A program made the position numbers and the translations under genes. The notes beneath the pieces are model-generated. The model made no database searches. It was given only the letters and a program-made list of their open reading frames with translations, and was not told where the DNA came from. Shown in pieces: positions 36,519-48,611 of a DNA stretch of 64,000 bases. Source of the stretch: Pseudisothecium myosuroides (Eukaryota > Streptophyta > Bryopsida > Hypnales > Lembophyllaceae). The stretch covers positions 26,515,288 through 26,579,287 of the forward strand of contig OX637288.1 of the NCBI GenBank assembly GCA_951799445.1, written 5' to 3'. Position 1 is the first letter of the stretch; every line of letters starts with the position of its first letter.

Positions 36519-37627
36519 ACCCTAAAGAACCAAGGCCTTTTTTCTGCCAAAAAACACTCAAAACTGCCATTTCTATAGAAAAAGTAAAAAAAACTGAAAA
36601 ATGTTTTTTTTCCACATCTGATTGTAGGATCTTACACCTAACTGGTATGAGAGTAGAGTCAATCGTAAAGTTCTCCTGTGTTTCTGAACCTGTGTCAGAG
36701 GAAGGCTTAACTAAGAATAGAACTGAACAAACACGGCACCAAACTCAATCAGACCTGAGTTTGGGTGCTCTAGGGAGTTTGGTCCTGTGTTTTTCCCAAA
36801 CTCCGGCTACTGGTCCCGCCTTGCACACACTTTACAATTAACTCTAATGTGTGGAAAAAATTTCAGAATTTTTCACCCCATAGATTGCAAGATAACTATA
36901 TTTAAAGTGGAAAAAAAAAGTTTTTCAGCACATTGTGGGATTAGATTTTGAACATTTTGAACATTTTTTACTTAAATTTTTGCACTAGAGAGTTTTGAGC
37001 TTTAAATCTTCATAGTGAAGAATTGAGCTAAGAGTCTAAGAAAAAAAATTTCAAAAAAACTTAAATTTCATTCTTAAGAAAATTGTTAAGTAGAAGTAGG
37101 TACGAGATAGAAGGAAAATTTAAAATATTAATATCTTTTTTATGGAATTAAAATTCACTAATCCCAATGGTGAGATTGTTCTAGAAAGCAAACTAAACCA
37201 TGTGGAACTTTTTTTATTGAAAAATTGTGAAAATTGCATTCAGAAATTATTCCTACAAGTTATTTTTTCAAGAAGATGCTCTAATTGCCCGAAAACAAGA
37301 TTGTCCGTAACTTTCTCATGACAAATCTAAATGAAATGAATTAAAGCTTTCTAGATAGACAAAAGTATAATCTATGAGAGAAACAATTTAAATTAAAAAA
37401 ATTTAAAATTTTGCAAAAAAATTTATCGCCCACTCTCCCTTGTTTTGAGCTTATTTGGGCATAACTTTTGTTCCCAGGCACTGATTGAAAAAAAATTATA
37501 TTTCCACAAAGCTAATCAGTTTTTCTATCTTCTAAAAAAGTTTCAAAAAGTCAAGACAAAATTTCAGCCTGTAGGTACTTGCCCAAAATCACATTTGTCT
37601 CCCAACGGAACAATGGTCATTTAGGGG
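36519..37627 (-). mobile_element. TTAA-family element, copy b, with nested MITE
   Basis: Left end ACCCTAAAGAACC after TTTAA, right end CATTTAGGGG followed by TTAA (37628-37631). Orientation is opposite to copy a, because GGCAGTTTTGAGTG appears here as CACTCAAAACTGCC at the left. Length is 1,109 bp, of which 189 belong to a nested MITE (36656-36844). Confidence 0.7.
36656..36844. mobile_element. TA-flanked MITE nested in TTAA copy b
   Basis: Ends GAGTCAATCGTAAAG and CTTTACAATTAACTC form imperfect inverted repeats flanked by TA (36654-36655, 36845-36846). Comparing with copy a, the uninterrupted sequence reads straight from ATGAGAGT to GTGTG, so this is an insertion. The 64-codon frame here is not a gene. 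Confidence 0.7.
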
Positions 37628-37631
37628 TTAA

Positions 37632-38373
37632 ATATACTAGTGTGCCCTATATTGTTGCCACAGTTGAAATAAAAGTAAAAGTATTTTTCTAATTTATTAA
37701 TTCATATAAAAACTTTCGAATTCAATAGCTTTCACATTGTAGGTTCAAACGCTACAAAACAAAGCCTGCTCACCACTCTTTGCACAAAGCTTTCCAACGG
37801 TACCAAGAACGCGACTAAGAAATGCACGGGTCCGAAAGCCTAATTTAAGGTATGGATACAAGTGTGTCTTTTGGCATTGCGTTAGTATAATATAAAATAA
37901 AAATGAAAGTAATTTTTTATTTTTTTATTCATAAAAACTTCAAAATTCAATATCTTCTTTGCCTTGAGTCGGAACACCACAAAATAAAGTTTGTACACCC
38001 TTCCTTGTTGGGGGCTTTCCGATGGTACTCCAAACGTAACTAGAAGACATACGATTCTAGAGATTTCACCGTAACAAACAAAACAAAACAAAACAAACGG
38101 TTTAACTTAATGTATAGAAGACTAGTGTGCCTTGTAGCATTGCCACAATAGAATAAAATAAAAATAAAAGTGATATTTTAATTTTTCAATTCAAAAGTCA
38201 TTAAAAAATCCATGACTTTTACATTGTAGTTTTGTGCGCCATGAAACAGAGCCTAGGCATCCTTCCTTGCAAAGAGTTTTCTAATGGTATCAAGAATGCG
38301 ATTAGGAAATGCACGGTTCCGAGAATCCCACTATAACAAACTAGACAAACTAACAAACAAATAAATACAAAAA
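37632..38373. repeat. internally repeated AT-rich stretch
   Basis: Three related segments begin near 37655, 37870 and 38120, each with a (T/C)CTTTTACATTGTAG-like string, CAAAGCCTG-like or AAGTTTG-like words, then TTTCCAACGGTACCAAGAACG variants. They form a diverged tandem array of about 230-bp units. No gene. Confidence 0.55.
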
Positions 38374-38377
38374 TTAA

Positions 38378-39528
38378 CCCCTAGAGTCCCATTGGCCCTA
38401 TGGGTGCCAAAGTGTGACTTTGGATAGGTTCATAAGGTCTCAATATTCATCATGATTTTCTAATTTTTTTTGTGAAGCTAGAATAACACATAAGCTTCTT
38501 GGAAATATAATTTTTATTTCAATTGGTGCCCAGAAGCAAAAATTATGGCACAAAGAGCCAAAAATCAAGGGCGGCGGGCAACCCGCAAAAAATCACAAAA
38601 AGTCAAAATAATTTTTTTATAATTTTTTTCCTAAAATATTATATTTTTGTCTACATGTAAAACTTTGATTCATTCTATTTGGACTAGTGATGAGAAATTT
38701 ATAGATAATCCTGTTTTTTGGACAATCTAAGGATGTTCTTGAAAAAAACTTTTTGTCGACCTTTGAATGCTAATACTCCCTCTGTCCCACTAAAAACCTC
38801 CAAATCAAGCAGAATTTTTGTCCCACTAAAAAGCTCCTTTTTGTGTTTTTGATTGTTTAGTGAGTGTTTGTTACATTGAACAACCTTGTGGGGGCAAGTG
38901 AGACAATCAAAAAGCATTCCCGTGGCCTTGCAAGCTTGGCCTTGGCGATATGAGACACCTTGTACTAATTTCTTTGTCAAATAGTAGTGTTGACAGCCTA
39001 TTTAGTGACTACTTTGGTGCTATTAAAATTTGATCATAAAGTGGGATAGTTTTTTATTTTTGGATATTTAGGTTGGAGAACATATCATTACAATCCCATT
39101 GTAGCCACCACCCTTTAAATCATCTAAAATGACAGAGCTGGCAGCAATTATAATATATGTTCAAATATTACACTTTTGACATGAATTTTGGGTGCCTAAA
39201 TGATAGTGCCTAAGCTTGAGATTTTGCATAGATCTAAGGTATGGGTTATTTATTCTTGAATGAATGTATTTTTGGCACTTTGATTGAAAATATAGTTAAT
39301 TTCTTAATGGGAAGAGTTTTGGAGGTTTTTAGTGGGACAAAGGGAGTACCTTCCAATCCATATAGTTAAATTTAATAAAAATTTAACCACATGATCTTAG
39401 ACAAGTGAAGTACAAGATTCTATGGTTTGATTCTAAAAAAAGCTTTTTTCTACTTTTTTGGGTGAATGCAGCAAAAATGACAGCTTTGAGTGGTTTTTGA
39501 CAAAAAAATGGCCTTGGGACTTTAAAAG
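38378..39528 (+). mobile_element. TTAA-family element, copy c, split by a Stowaway-like MITE
   Basis: Starts CCCCTAGAGTCC after TTAA (38374-38377) and ends GGGACTTTAAAAG before TTAA (39529-39532). Subtracting the 571-bp nested element plus its TA leaves about 578 bp, close to copy a. The right end is decayed compared with other copies. Confidence 0.65.
38776..39346. mobile_element. Stowaway-like (Tc1/mariner) MITE copy 1, 571 bp
   Basis: Ends CTCCCTCTGTCCCACTAAAA and the inverse TTTTAGTGGGACAAAGGGAG, flanked by TA at 38774-38775 and 39347-39348. CTCCCTCYGTYCC is the classic Stowaway terminus. The empty site AATGCTAATACCTTCCAAT is preserved in the related element at about 56976-57000, which confirms the insertion and the TA duplication. 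A copy of identical length lies at 48612-49182 in inverse orientation. Confidence 0.92.
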
Positions 39529-39532
39529 TTAA

Positions 39533-40066
39533 TGTATAGATAGATAGTTATCTATTTGGTTTATATAGTTTGCTTTTTAAAAAAAAAATTGGCAAATCCT
39601 TAGCCCTTTCTTAGATGAAACTAGTGAAATACTACAAAAAAAATTGATATTTTTTATACCCTTGACATTTGGATTAGGAAAGTTTTGGCAATAAATTGCC
39701 AAAAATACTTATAATGTGCTAGAACAAGGGAGCATTACAATGAAAACAAGGCCTCCGAAAGGCTGCTTGAAGAGGGTTCCTAAGCTATAAACAATAATAG
39801 TGTTGGCCAAAATATTTTGTAATTAAAATAATAATAAATTATTAATATATAATAATAATAATATTAAATTAATATATTATAATAATAATAAAAATCACGG
39901 TCTGACATGGTAGAACTCATAGCCCTCTTCATGCCTCATTCTTCTTCCAATGATGATTCAGTTGTGGGGAAAATGGTTGCTTTATTTTTCCTTGAAATAG
40001 TTTGTTTTCTATTTTTTTTATTTTTTTACAAAAAGACAAATTTTCAAGAAGATCACTACTTCTAAT
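39533..40066. other. AT-rich intergenic, no gene recognised
   Basis: Contains an AAT/ATT-rich patch at 39825-39892. No gene was seen. Confidence 0.45.
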
Positions 40067-40070
40067 CTAA

Positions 40071-40995
40071 CCCCTAAAGGACCAACATGCCTTTTTTGGC
40101 AACACAGATATTTTGGGCAGGTACGTGTGACTGGAGATTTTCATATTTTGGGCTGGAATTTTTATAGAAGGTGGGGACAAGGAATATCTTTCATATACAC
40201 CAAATTTCATGACATTTGGAAATACGAGTCAAAAGTTATGGCCAAATATGTTGTTTGTTGGTCAACTCGGGCAGTTCGGGCAGATAAAAAAAAATCACTT
40301 TTTTCAAAAATAAAAATTTGAAATTGGTTTATTAGATTTATATATACGTGGAAAGCTTTGAATCATTCCATTGTGATCAATGAGTCAAACGTTATGAGGA
40401 TTTTTAGTTTGCGGGCAGTTATGGATTGTCTATTCTAAAATAAACTTTGAAGTCGTTTATTTCACTCAATTTTCAATATTCTTCAAAAAAAAAAAATTGT
40501 AGGGTGTAGATTGTTTATTACAACATTGCAACCATTGGGATTGGCATTTTTCAATTCCATAATTAACTTCTTAACAATATAGTGTTTGAACCATTCTCTA
40601 CTTCTTTCTACTTACTATTTTTTTCCTATATGTTGTACAATTCCAAATAATCTGAAAATTTTCAAGCATGTAGCCAACTTGCCCTGAAGAATGAATCCAA
40701 AGAAGCACAACCATTTTGAAAATTTTTTCATAATAATTTGACCTTGTGAAGTGCAGCTGCCCGGTTTTTCACAGGGCCAAAAAAAGGACTTTTGTCACTT
40801 CAAATGCTAATATATTCCAATCTACATGATGGAAATTTCTGAATTTTTTTCCATATATATTCTCAAACTAGAATACTACAAGATCCTACGGTTACATGTG
40901 TGCAAAAATGATATTTTTCAAAAATTTGGTACTTGTACTAGAAATGGCAGTTTTGGAGCATTTTTGGTGAGAACATAGTCAAGGAACTTTAGGGG
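40071..40995 (+). mobile_element. TTAA-family element, copy d (925 bp)
   Basis: Starts CCCCTAAAGGACC after CTAA (one mismatch from TTAA) and ends ACTTTAGGGG before TTAA (40996-40999). Its length agrees with copy f. It carries the long interior CTACTTCTTTCTACTTACTA and AATTTTCAAGCATGTAGC, shared with copy e. Confidence 0.75.
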
Positions 40996-41119
40996 TTAAG
41001 GTATACACTTGAGTTAAGAGGGTATTTGATGTGTAGCTATTTATCTCAATTATTGCATTGAAGATGACTATATATTTACATAAAAAGCTACAAGGGGCAT
41101 ATTTCTAGGGGCATTTTTT

Positions 41120-41701
41120 AAAAAACAAAAATTTGAATTTGGTTTTCTACCAATCCTTTATCTTACTCAATTTTCAATATTTAAAAAAACAAACAGAATC
41201 ATAAGATTTAGATTTTTTATTACAACATTTCACCCATTGAGATTGGCATTTTTCAATTCCAGTATTAATTTCTTAACAATTTAGTATTTTCAATCATTCT
41301 CTACTTCTTTCTACTTACTATTTTTTCCTTATGTTGTACAATTCCAAATGAAATAAAAATTTTCAAGCATGTAGCAAACTTGCCTTGAAAAACGAATCCA
41401 AAGAATAACCACTATTTTGGGCATTTTTTTTAATAGAAATGTGACCTTGTGAAGTCGATAGCTGCCCGATTTTTTGCAGGGCCAATTAAAAAAAGGTGTT
41501 TTGTCAATTCAAATGCTAATATCTTGCAATCTACATAGTGAGAAATTCTGAAATTTTTTCCACATATTTTCAAACTAGCGTACTACAAGATCCTATGGTT
41601 ATATGTGTCCAAAAATGTTTTTTTCCAAAATTTGATACTTCTACTAGAAATGGTAGTTTTGGAGCGTTTTGGGTGAAAACATGGTCATGGAACTTTAGGG
41701 G
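41120..41701 (+). mobile_element. TTAA-family element, copy e, 5'-truncated
   Basis: Tandem neighbour of copy d in the same orientation. It matches d from about 40290 to the right end and finishes CTTTAGGGG before TTAA (41702-41705). The left half is missing. Confidence 0.7.
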
Positions 41702-41705
41702 TTAA

Positions 41706-44700
41706 TAATAAATTTACCATTGAACACTTTAGAATCCCCACTAAAACTATCATGTGAACATCCCATTCAATATGAATGTGTTTAACATACATGACTTCAA
41801 AGATTGAAGTTAAATGGACTATAAACTATATCCTTGTATTTTATAGTTTTCACTTAATTTGTTGAACACACTAGAGTAAACCTCCATATTCATGCAATGT
41901 GATAATTTCTACTACTTGTGGTTAGTGTCGTACATTTACACTTAATTTTTTTGATATATATAATATTAGTTCCATGGCCCAATTTTAGTCAATCACCCTT
42001 TATTGTAGATTTTCTTGACTACGTCCATTTTTTCATCTAAATCAAATTATTTGTCTACATCTATATTCACCATACTATGAAACATTTGCATAGTCCTTAT
42101 TTGTCAAAGCTAACTTATTAATAAAAATTCCTACTAGATGATATTTTTACATAGTCTAATTTATATATTAAAGTATGTAGCATTTTATGGACCCTATAGT
42201 AGTGTTGTGTTACTCTGCATCATTAATAGTAGGTGTCATAAACTATAACTACTAGAACACACATATATGTCTCAGAACAAATCCACACAACAATAAGGCA
42301 TGAATGAACAACCATCCAAAATACTCCCCAATGCTTCTATTATATCTTGATAGGAATAGTCTTGCACAAAAATTGAAGTATGCAAAGAGAGACCTTAGAT
42401 TATGCAAATTGGCAACACTGCCATCATCTACAATCAACCCTAAAGGTATTCCATCTCCTAAACTCCACAAAACCTTCACAAACAAGACTTGAAGAGAATG
42501 AAAGGGAAGGAGGGTCGGCCTTGGCTTTCAAGCAACCCTTCCTACCTCCAAATATTTGTTCACAACTCCAAATAGCCCCCAAACACTAGTTTAGCCCCCC
42601 AATGGCCAATACATGGCCATTTTGGCTATACTAAGTTTACAACCACCTCCTAACATGCCTTATAGAGCCCAATAGCTAACCGTCATCAAATAACATGACA
42701 GTAGTCTTACATATTATATAAAAAAATTCTTCTTTGGGGGCGTACCCATAGTCGATCATGACCCATAGCCAATCTATAGGGGGCACTATTTCCAACCAAG
42801 GTTGAAAAGCTTGGAATGTATTTTTTCAAGGTTGGAACTAATAAAGTTATGACACATGTCCAAAGTAGTGAAGAAAAAAGTTGGAAATAGTGAGCGGAAA
42901 AGCAGTTTTTTAGATGATCCGAATTAGATGACTCTAAACACTGGCTATTGGTCCAAACTACTTTTTGACTCCCAAAATTCATAGTAATTTCAATTTTGCA
43001 AATAAAATTACAAAAATTTGGGAATCCCCGTATTTCTTATCTTTCTTTCTATATGGGAAAAATTTCCTACGCCTTAAACTGCTCATCACTTGCTGTGAAA
43101 TCCCTTAAGTTATTGGAAATATGTACTTCTACCTTAAATGAATCCTATCTTTTAACTCATGTAGTTTTCTAAAAATTTGACAGTGGTTTCCTTGGAGACA
43201 AATGTAAGAGAAGACATTAGCAATTATAATTATGATTATCTAAATTTGTTATAAATTTTTGAAGTGTATTGTTCAAATAGACCAAAGGAATCACTTGAGA
43301 CCTTCCTTCAAATTCAACGTAAAGAACGTCTGTAGTGGCCATATTACTACCTATATTGGTTGCAGTATTTCTCTTAAATGGATACTATTCATTGCATTAA
43401 AATAGTTTCATTTGTGTTGGCTTTACTCCAAAAAGATAGAAGTTCCTATTGTCACTCAATAATTTGATTAATTATTATCACTTGAGCTTTATTGCAACCA
43501 CTACTTTTCCTATCGTAACCCAAATCCCAATTATCCAAGAATGTTTTACAATTTATATTGAAGGCATGATTATTATGGGCCTATACTTAGATTTCCGTAC
43601 TAGACAAAGTATCTAGCCAATAGGCTCATCCATCTTTAGTTAGTACTTTATTTTAGGAGTTCATGGAGGAAATTCATGCTCCAAATTTTTAATCTTTGGG
43701 AAAACTTAGGAATTCATTATTTACCATAGACAATCAAACTTTGAAAATTTGAATTCATATTGAGAATTAGAGATCTCCTACAAGCTATGGGACGCCACAA
43801 AATACAAAATTAACCAATTTAAAAATACAGTGTAGCTTCTAAGTTGGGAGAGGAAAAGTAATCTTTACCTTCAAAAATATTGTAGCAATACATTTTAAAC
43901 AAACTCTTTGCACTTTCCACATGACTTACAACACACATCTATACTCCCCAAAAATTAAATGCCAATTCTTTTGAAATTCTGCAGTAAAAACACTACAAAG
44001 TTGTGGAAGAGTTGTAAAAGCATATATTGACATATATGGGATGATTCCAAAGCAATCTAAAACCCTCAAATTATCTCGGGGGGGGGAGGCAAAGAGAGGT
44101 AGTAGTAGAAAACTACGTGTGAACAAATGATAGGGTGCCTAAAAAACATATGAGATAAAAATTATAAATTGTTTTGTTATACTATATGGTACAAAAATGT
44201 CATGATATGTCTTCAAACTACTATAGGGTATAGAAAAATAGGTCCAATTAGAAAAAAATTAGACCTAGGATACCCCCCTTTTTATTCTTTTTTTTGGCCA
44301 AAAGTATTAAATGTTGTTGCTTTGTGAGTGGCATATTCAAAGTGTTCAATAATTTTATTGACTTTACTAATTTCTACAATAGACGTTGGCTGGCTTTAGG
44401 TGGCTGTCATTTAATTTTGGAAATTGGCAGTTCCTATTCCAGGCCCTCTGTTCGTTGTTCCGACTATTCAAGGTTCAGGGTCCGCTATGGTGTTTGGAGA
44501 TCGCCTAGTCTGTCTTTTCCACTGTCTCCGTTTTTGGACCATTGTTCTGTGTTTGCAAATTAAAGGTGCCAGTTTAGGATTGTGGCGAAGATGGCGTTGA
44601 GTTTCATACTATTATTTTATACTACCATGATAGTGCAAAAATAATTCTTACATATTATTGTGCATACTGTGAAGACATGTACATTGAATCAAACAATGTA

Positions 44701-46440
44701 GATTAAAGTAAAGTTGATATCAAAAAGCGATTTCTATATCATTCATATTAGTCATGTAAAAAGGACCTAAACCTAAAGTTCAATTGATAGCATTCAATAA
44801 TATGATACCTTCCTAGTAAATGAGTGTCATTGACAATTTTTATGGAAGATACAATAGTAGTATTATTGACTACACTTTTCTGTTAAGTTCTAGTTGTAAG
44901 TAGTCGTTAGTGGGGGAAAGAAAAGAAAGTTTGAAAGAAATTTAATGTAGGACAAAAATTGTAGTAGAATTTTTTTTTAATCTAAATTACCATATCATTT
45001 ATTCATATCAATTTAGAATTATAAGTATTGCAAGCCCCTTTTCTAATAATCCAAAGTAGGAAATTATATAATGATAGCGTGTTTTAAATTAAATAAAATA
45101 AAATAATACCCCCCTAAAAAATATTTGGCTATCCCCTTATTTTTTTTACACATTGACCCCCCCCCAAGCATATTATTTACATTGTTCCATTGTAATATAG
45201 CAAAAACTATATTAATTTCACGTGGAAATAGATTGAATGTACAATTGGTTTGAAAGGGATGGAATTGCAACACTTATAGATAATCATTGCAACAAAGATG
45301 GGAATTATTTCTTAAAGGTCAATTTGATTCCAAAGAAGGCAATCTAGAGAATTTTAAAAGGACTTTTAGGAAATAGGTATATAAATATTGGGAGGGTCAA
45401 GCAAGAGAATAAATGACGGTGGTTAAAATAGCAAAATGAATGAAATAAAGTCGGTTTTGTGCATGCATTGTGCAATGTTGTTCTCACTACATGGGTAGTG
45501 TTTTGGGGCTAGACGTAAGCCAACTTCAATGCAATGCAATCTTTCCTACATCTCCCAAAGACTAATTTGAATTTTGTCACACTAGTGCAGACTGTGATGC
45601 ATTATACAGTCAGGTCTAGCTCATTTACAAATTTTTCAGTTAGCTTTCACTAGAAAGTTCAACAACTTTAGGAAGCTCTAGCGTGCTAAAAGAATGAACT
45701 TAATTTGAAACCACAAATTGCGTTGGAATTTCATTGAAGTGCACTTCAACTTCATAAGAAGTACAAAATGAATAATTTAAAATCATATAACAATTTGGAT
45801 TCCTTTTATACCATTTCATAGAGATTCTTTGGAAGATAGTCAAAGATTTTTTGCATTTGGGTGAACAACAAGCAAGAAATCATACAAGCAATTCAAGTGG
45901 TATATAATTAAGTGTCTCTAAAGTAATTGTGAAGGTTCATTTCTTATATGTACCATTCAGTACAAGTTGTAATTTTCATAAATGTTGGCAACACTAGATA
46001 GTACATAGTGTATAGAAAACATCAAACTCTTTGTATGATTTTCAATTACATAATGGTGTTTCTAATGATGGTAAAGTAGACTTTAGTGTGATTCCAACAC
46101 AATTAGAAATTTGAAATTCCGTTCATTTTTGAGCGCACATGGGCCTCCCAAAGTTCTCCTAATCTTAGGGAATCCAAAAATTCGTAATTCAACTGGACCT
46201 AACTGTACAAGTGCAAATGAGAAGTTGAATAATTTATTTTTGCTTTGACCACCCATAATGTATTTATTTATTTCAAAAATTCTTTGACTAAAAAAACTTA
46301 TAGAAATTTTCCTTGTTCAGCATGAATTAAAAAATTAAAAATCTACCTTTATTTATATTGTAATATACTATTAATGGCTATAATACAAAGCACACTAGTG
46401 GAATTGAAGACTAATTTTTGTAGCTACTTTTAGAATTTGG
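41706..46440. other. AT-rich intergenic, no gene recognised
   Basis: 4.7 kb without a recognisable gene. A GC-richer patch at 44380-44590 carries an 89-codon frame without known motif. Homopolymer patches (G run at 44080-44089, C run near 45158) and short inverted pairs occur, for example CACTATTTCCAAC at 42784 with GTTGGAAATAGTG at about 42871. No WNK kinase exon was recognised. Confidence 0.45.
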
Positions 46441-46830
46441 TGACAAGTTTTGTAGGAAATATAGGAAAATTAATTAATTTTTAATTAAATTAAAAATAAT
46501 AAAATTAAAAATAAAATAAAAAAATTCTTAAAAATCAAATTAATTAATTAATAGAAAATCCTAAAGTTTAAAGTCTAAAATTAAAGTAAAAAAATTGTCC
46601 AAAGTAAAATTCTAAAAGTCTAAAAAGAAAAATCCTAAGTAAATGTTTGAAAATAGTCTAGAAAAGAGTCTATAATGAGAGTCTTAAAGTTTTAAAAAGA
46701 GTCCAAAAAAAGCCTAAATGTAGAATAAGAGTTTAAAGTAAAAGTCTAAAAGTCTATAATTTAAAGAAAATTAAAAGTCTAAATTATTTAAAGTAAAATT
46801 TCAAAATTCTTCTTATAAATTCTAAATGTA
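46440..46830. repeat. low-complexity AAAGTCTAAAA-type stretch
   Basis: Almost GC-free sequence built from degenerate repeats of AAAGTCTAAA, TTAATTAA and AAAATTAAA. It lies directly upstream of the WNK-like frame. Confidence 0.8.
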
Positions 46831-46924
46831 ATTACTATATTATTATTATTTTTGAATGCATTAATTTAGATATTGGTACACTATTCATACATTTACTTTA
46901 AATTCTAATTGTTAAGATTTAGGA

Positions 46925-47656
46925 ATGAAAATGTCCACTAACAATAGTATAACCCACACAAGTAGCAGTAGTGATTCTTATGTTCATATGCAGATAAGCA
47001 AACAAAGTTTTTCAATTGAATCAAATATAGAAAACAATAGCAAGACCTTGAATTTGAAGCTCAACATTTTGAATCATTCTAATGGTCATATCCGTTGCAT
47101 CAAATTTCCATTTCATTTATATAATAGTGACACGCCAATTGATGTCATCAATAACATGGAGATGAAAATTCCAAACCTTAAGTTCTCTAACCAAGAATTT
47201 GAAACTATTACTAAAATAATTACATCAGAAATTTTCAAAATTCTACAATGTAGAGACGTAGATGCTTACAATTCCAAACAACATCTTGAGCTTCTAGAAA
47301 TGCACCAAAAAAATTGTTTTGACAACCCAAAAGAACAAACACTCAATATAAAAAATAAAATCAAGGCTAAACATGCTTTAATATACAATCATGCTTCTCC
47401 AAGCTCTAGAAAAATTCATAAGTGTTTTTTGGAGGAAGGACAAAAGATGACAATGGAAAGTACTAGAGCATGCATTCCAATATATACAAAGTGTGACATT
47501 GAACTTTCCTTTTCAAATTTAAATGTTGGTGATTTTGACACTCTAAGCGATTTAGAAACCTTGAAGCACAAACAAGAAGAAGAGTTAAGGAATTTGAAAC
47601 AACGCCATGTACAAGAATATATGGATGTCATTAGTCGACAAAAGACAAGAAAATAA
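46925..47656 (+). CDS. kinase-less protein resembling the C-terminal OSR1_C-like region of plant WNK
   Basis: An uninterrupted 243-codon frame in very AT-rich DNA, unlikely by chance. Residues 41-107 (TLNLKLNIL, then GHIRCIKFPFHLYNSDTP, then FSNQEFETITKIITSEI) follow the layout of the OSR1_C/CCT-like domain of plant WNK kinases: a beta strand, a G.(V/I)R.I.FPF turn, then the D-rich helix with E(M/I)I..EI. In WNKs that domain binds partner motifs (family knowledge). The tail 205-243 is a charged helix (LETLKHKQEEELRNLKQR), also like the WNK C-terminus. No kinase domain or upstream exon was recognised; an acceptor-like TTAG lies just before the ATG. A second frame (47607-47855) overlaps the end and stays open 80 codons, so a frameshift may have shortened the protein. 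It is either a truncated retro-copy or pseudogene, or a small regulatory protein. Confidence 0.55.
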   Translation: MKMSTNNSITHTSSSSDSYVHMQISKQSFSIESNIENNSKTLNLKLNILNHSNGHIRCIKFPFHLYNSDTPIDVINNMEMKIPNLKFSNQEFETITKIITSEIFKILQCRDVDAYNSKQHLELLEMHQKNCFDNPKEQTLNIKNKIKAKHALIYNHASPSSRKIHKCFLEEGQKMTMESTRACIPIYTKCDIELSFSNLNVGDFDTLSDLETLKHKQEEELRNLKQRHVQEYMDVISRQKTRK

Positions 47657-47856
47657 GCAAATTCTTGATGAAACTAGTATATTAATGTACTACAATAGAA
47701 ATCTTTTCAATACACATTTTGATTATTTATTAAAAAATGATTTTAATGTAATATTTTATCAAAGCTTAAAAGAAGTGAAATGTATGTGCAAAGCACAAAT
47801 TTTATTTTGGATCAAAAATAAAATACATCTAAAGTTTCAAAACAACCTACCGTAAT

Positions 47857-48608
47857 TGGTGCAATGTTCAAGACTTTTTGAATAGAAAATGGAAGAATTC
47901 ATCTTAATTTCCTTAAATGTTCATGACTGGAATAAGCTAAAGTCTAAAAGTATTTACAATTGTTTTTATATCGATTGATTGGCTTTTGACATCAGTAGAA
48001 TGTACTTGTAAATAATACAAGCATTGGAGCCTATTTTTCCATCTAATTAATTTTTACAACCCTTAGAATGAAGACATTCACTCCAATTGAGTAATTGAGG
48101 AAGCTACTTTAGTATGATCAACATTAAATTATTATGACTAAATGGTTATAAATTGTTTGATATAAACAAACTTCTTTAATACTATAGCCTTTGATATCAC
48201 TTTTTATACTCTTTCACCAAAAATAAGGGAATGGATGTATCTAATTCAACAATCACTTTAAACTTTCACTAAATAACAAGTCATAGATAAATTTGATAAT
48301 AAAGATTTTGACAAAATATGATAAAAGATTATAACAAACCACCTTATGAAATTTTACAACTTCAAAAACTATTTTCTTCAATGCTACTTTTACTTGAAAC
48401 ATTCTTGATTGTCACAATGCTATAAAAGAAATTCTTATCAGCATGTGCATTTTGGGTTGGTAACTAGGCTATGGCATTAAAGAGGATTCAATATTGAGAA
48501 TGAATGATGTGAAGATCCGAGTGAAGATTGTTGACATTAGAATTATCCTTTCAATTCATTGAAATGTCGTCCACCATTTGGTCTTTCTTTCATTTCTTCT
48601 TCTAGATC
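47857..48608. other. AT-rich intergenic, no gene recognised
   Basis: No supported feature. Confidence 0.45.
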
Positions 48609-48611
48609 ATA

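Noticed and set aside
36647..36841. 64-codon frame
   Set aside because: Lies entirely in a nested MITE with inverted ends.
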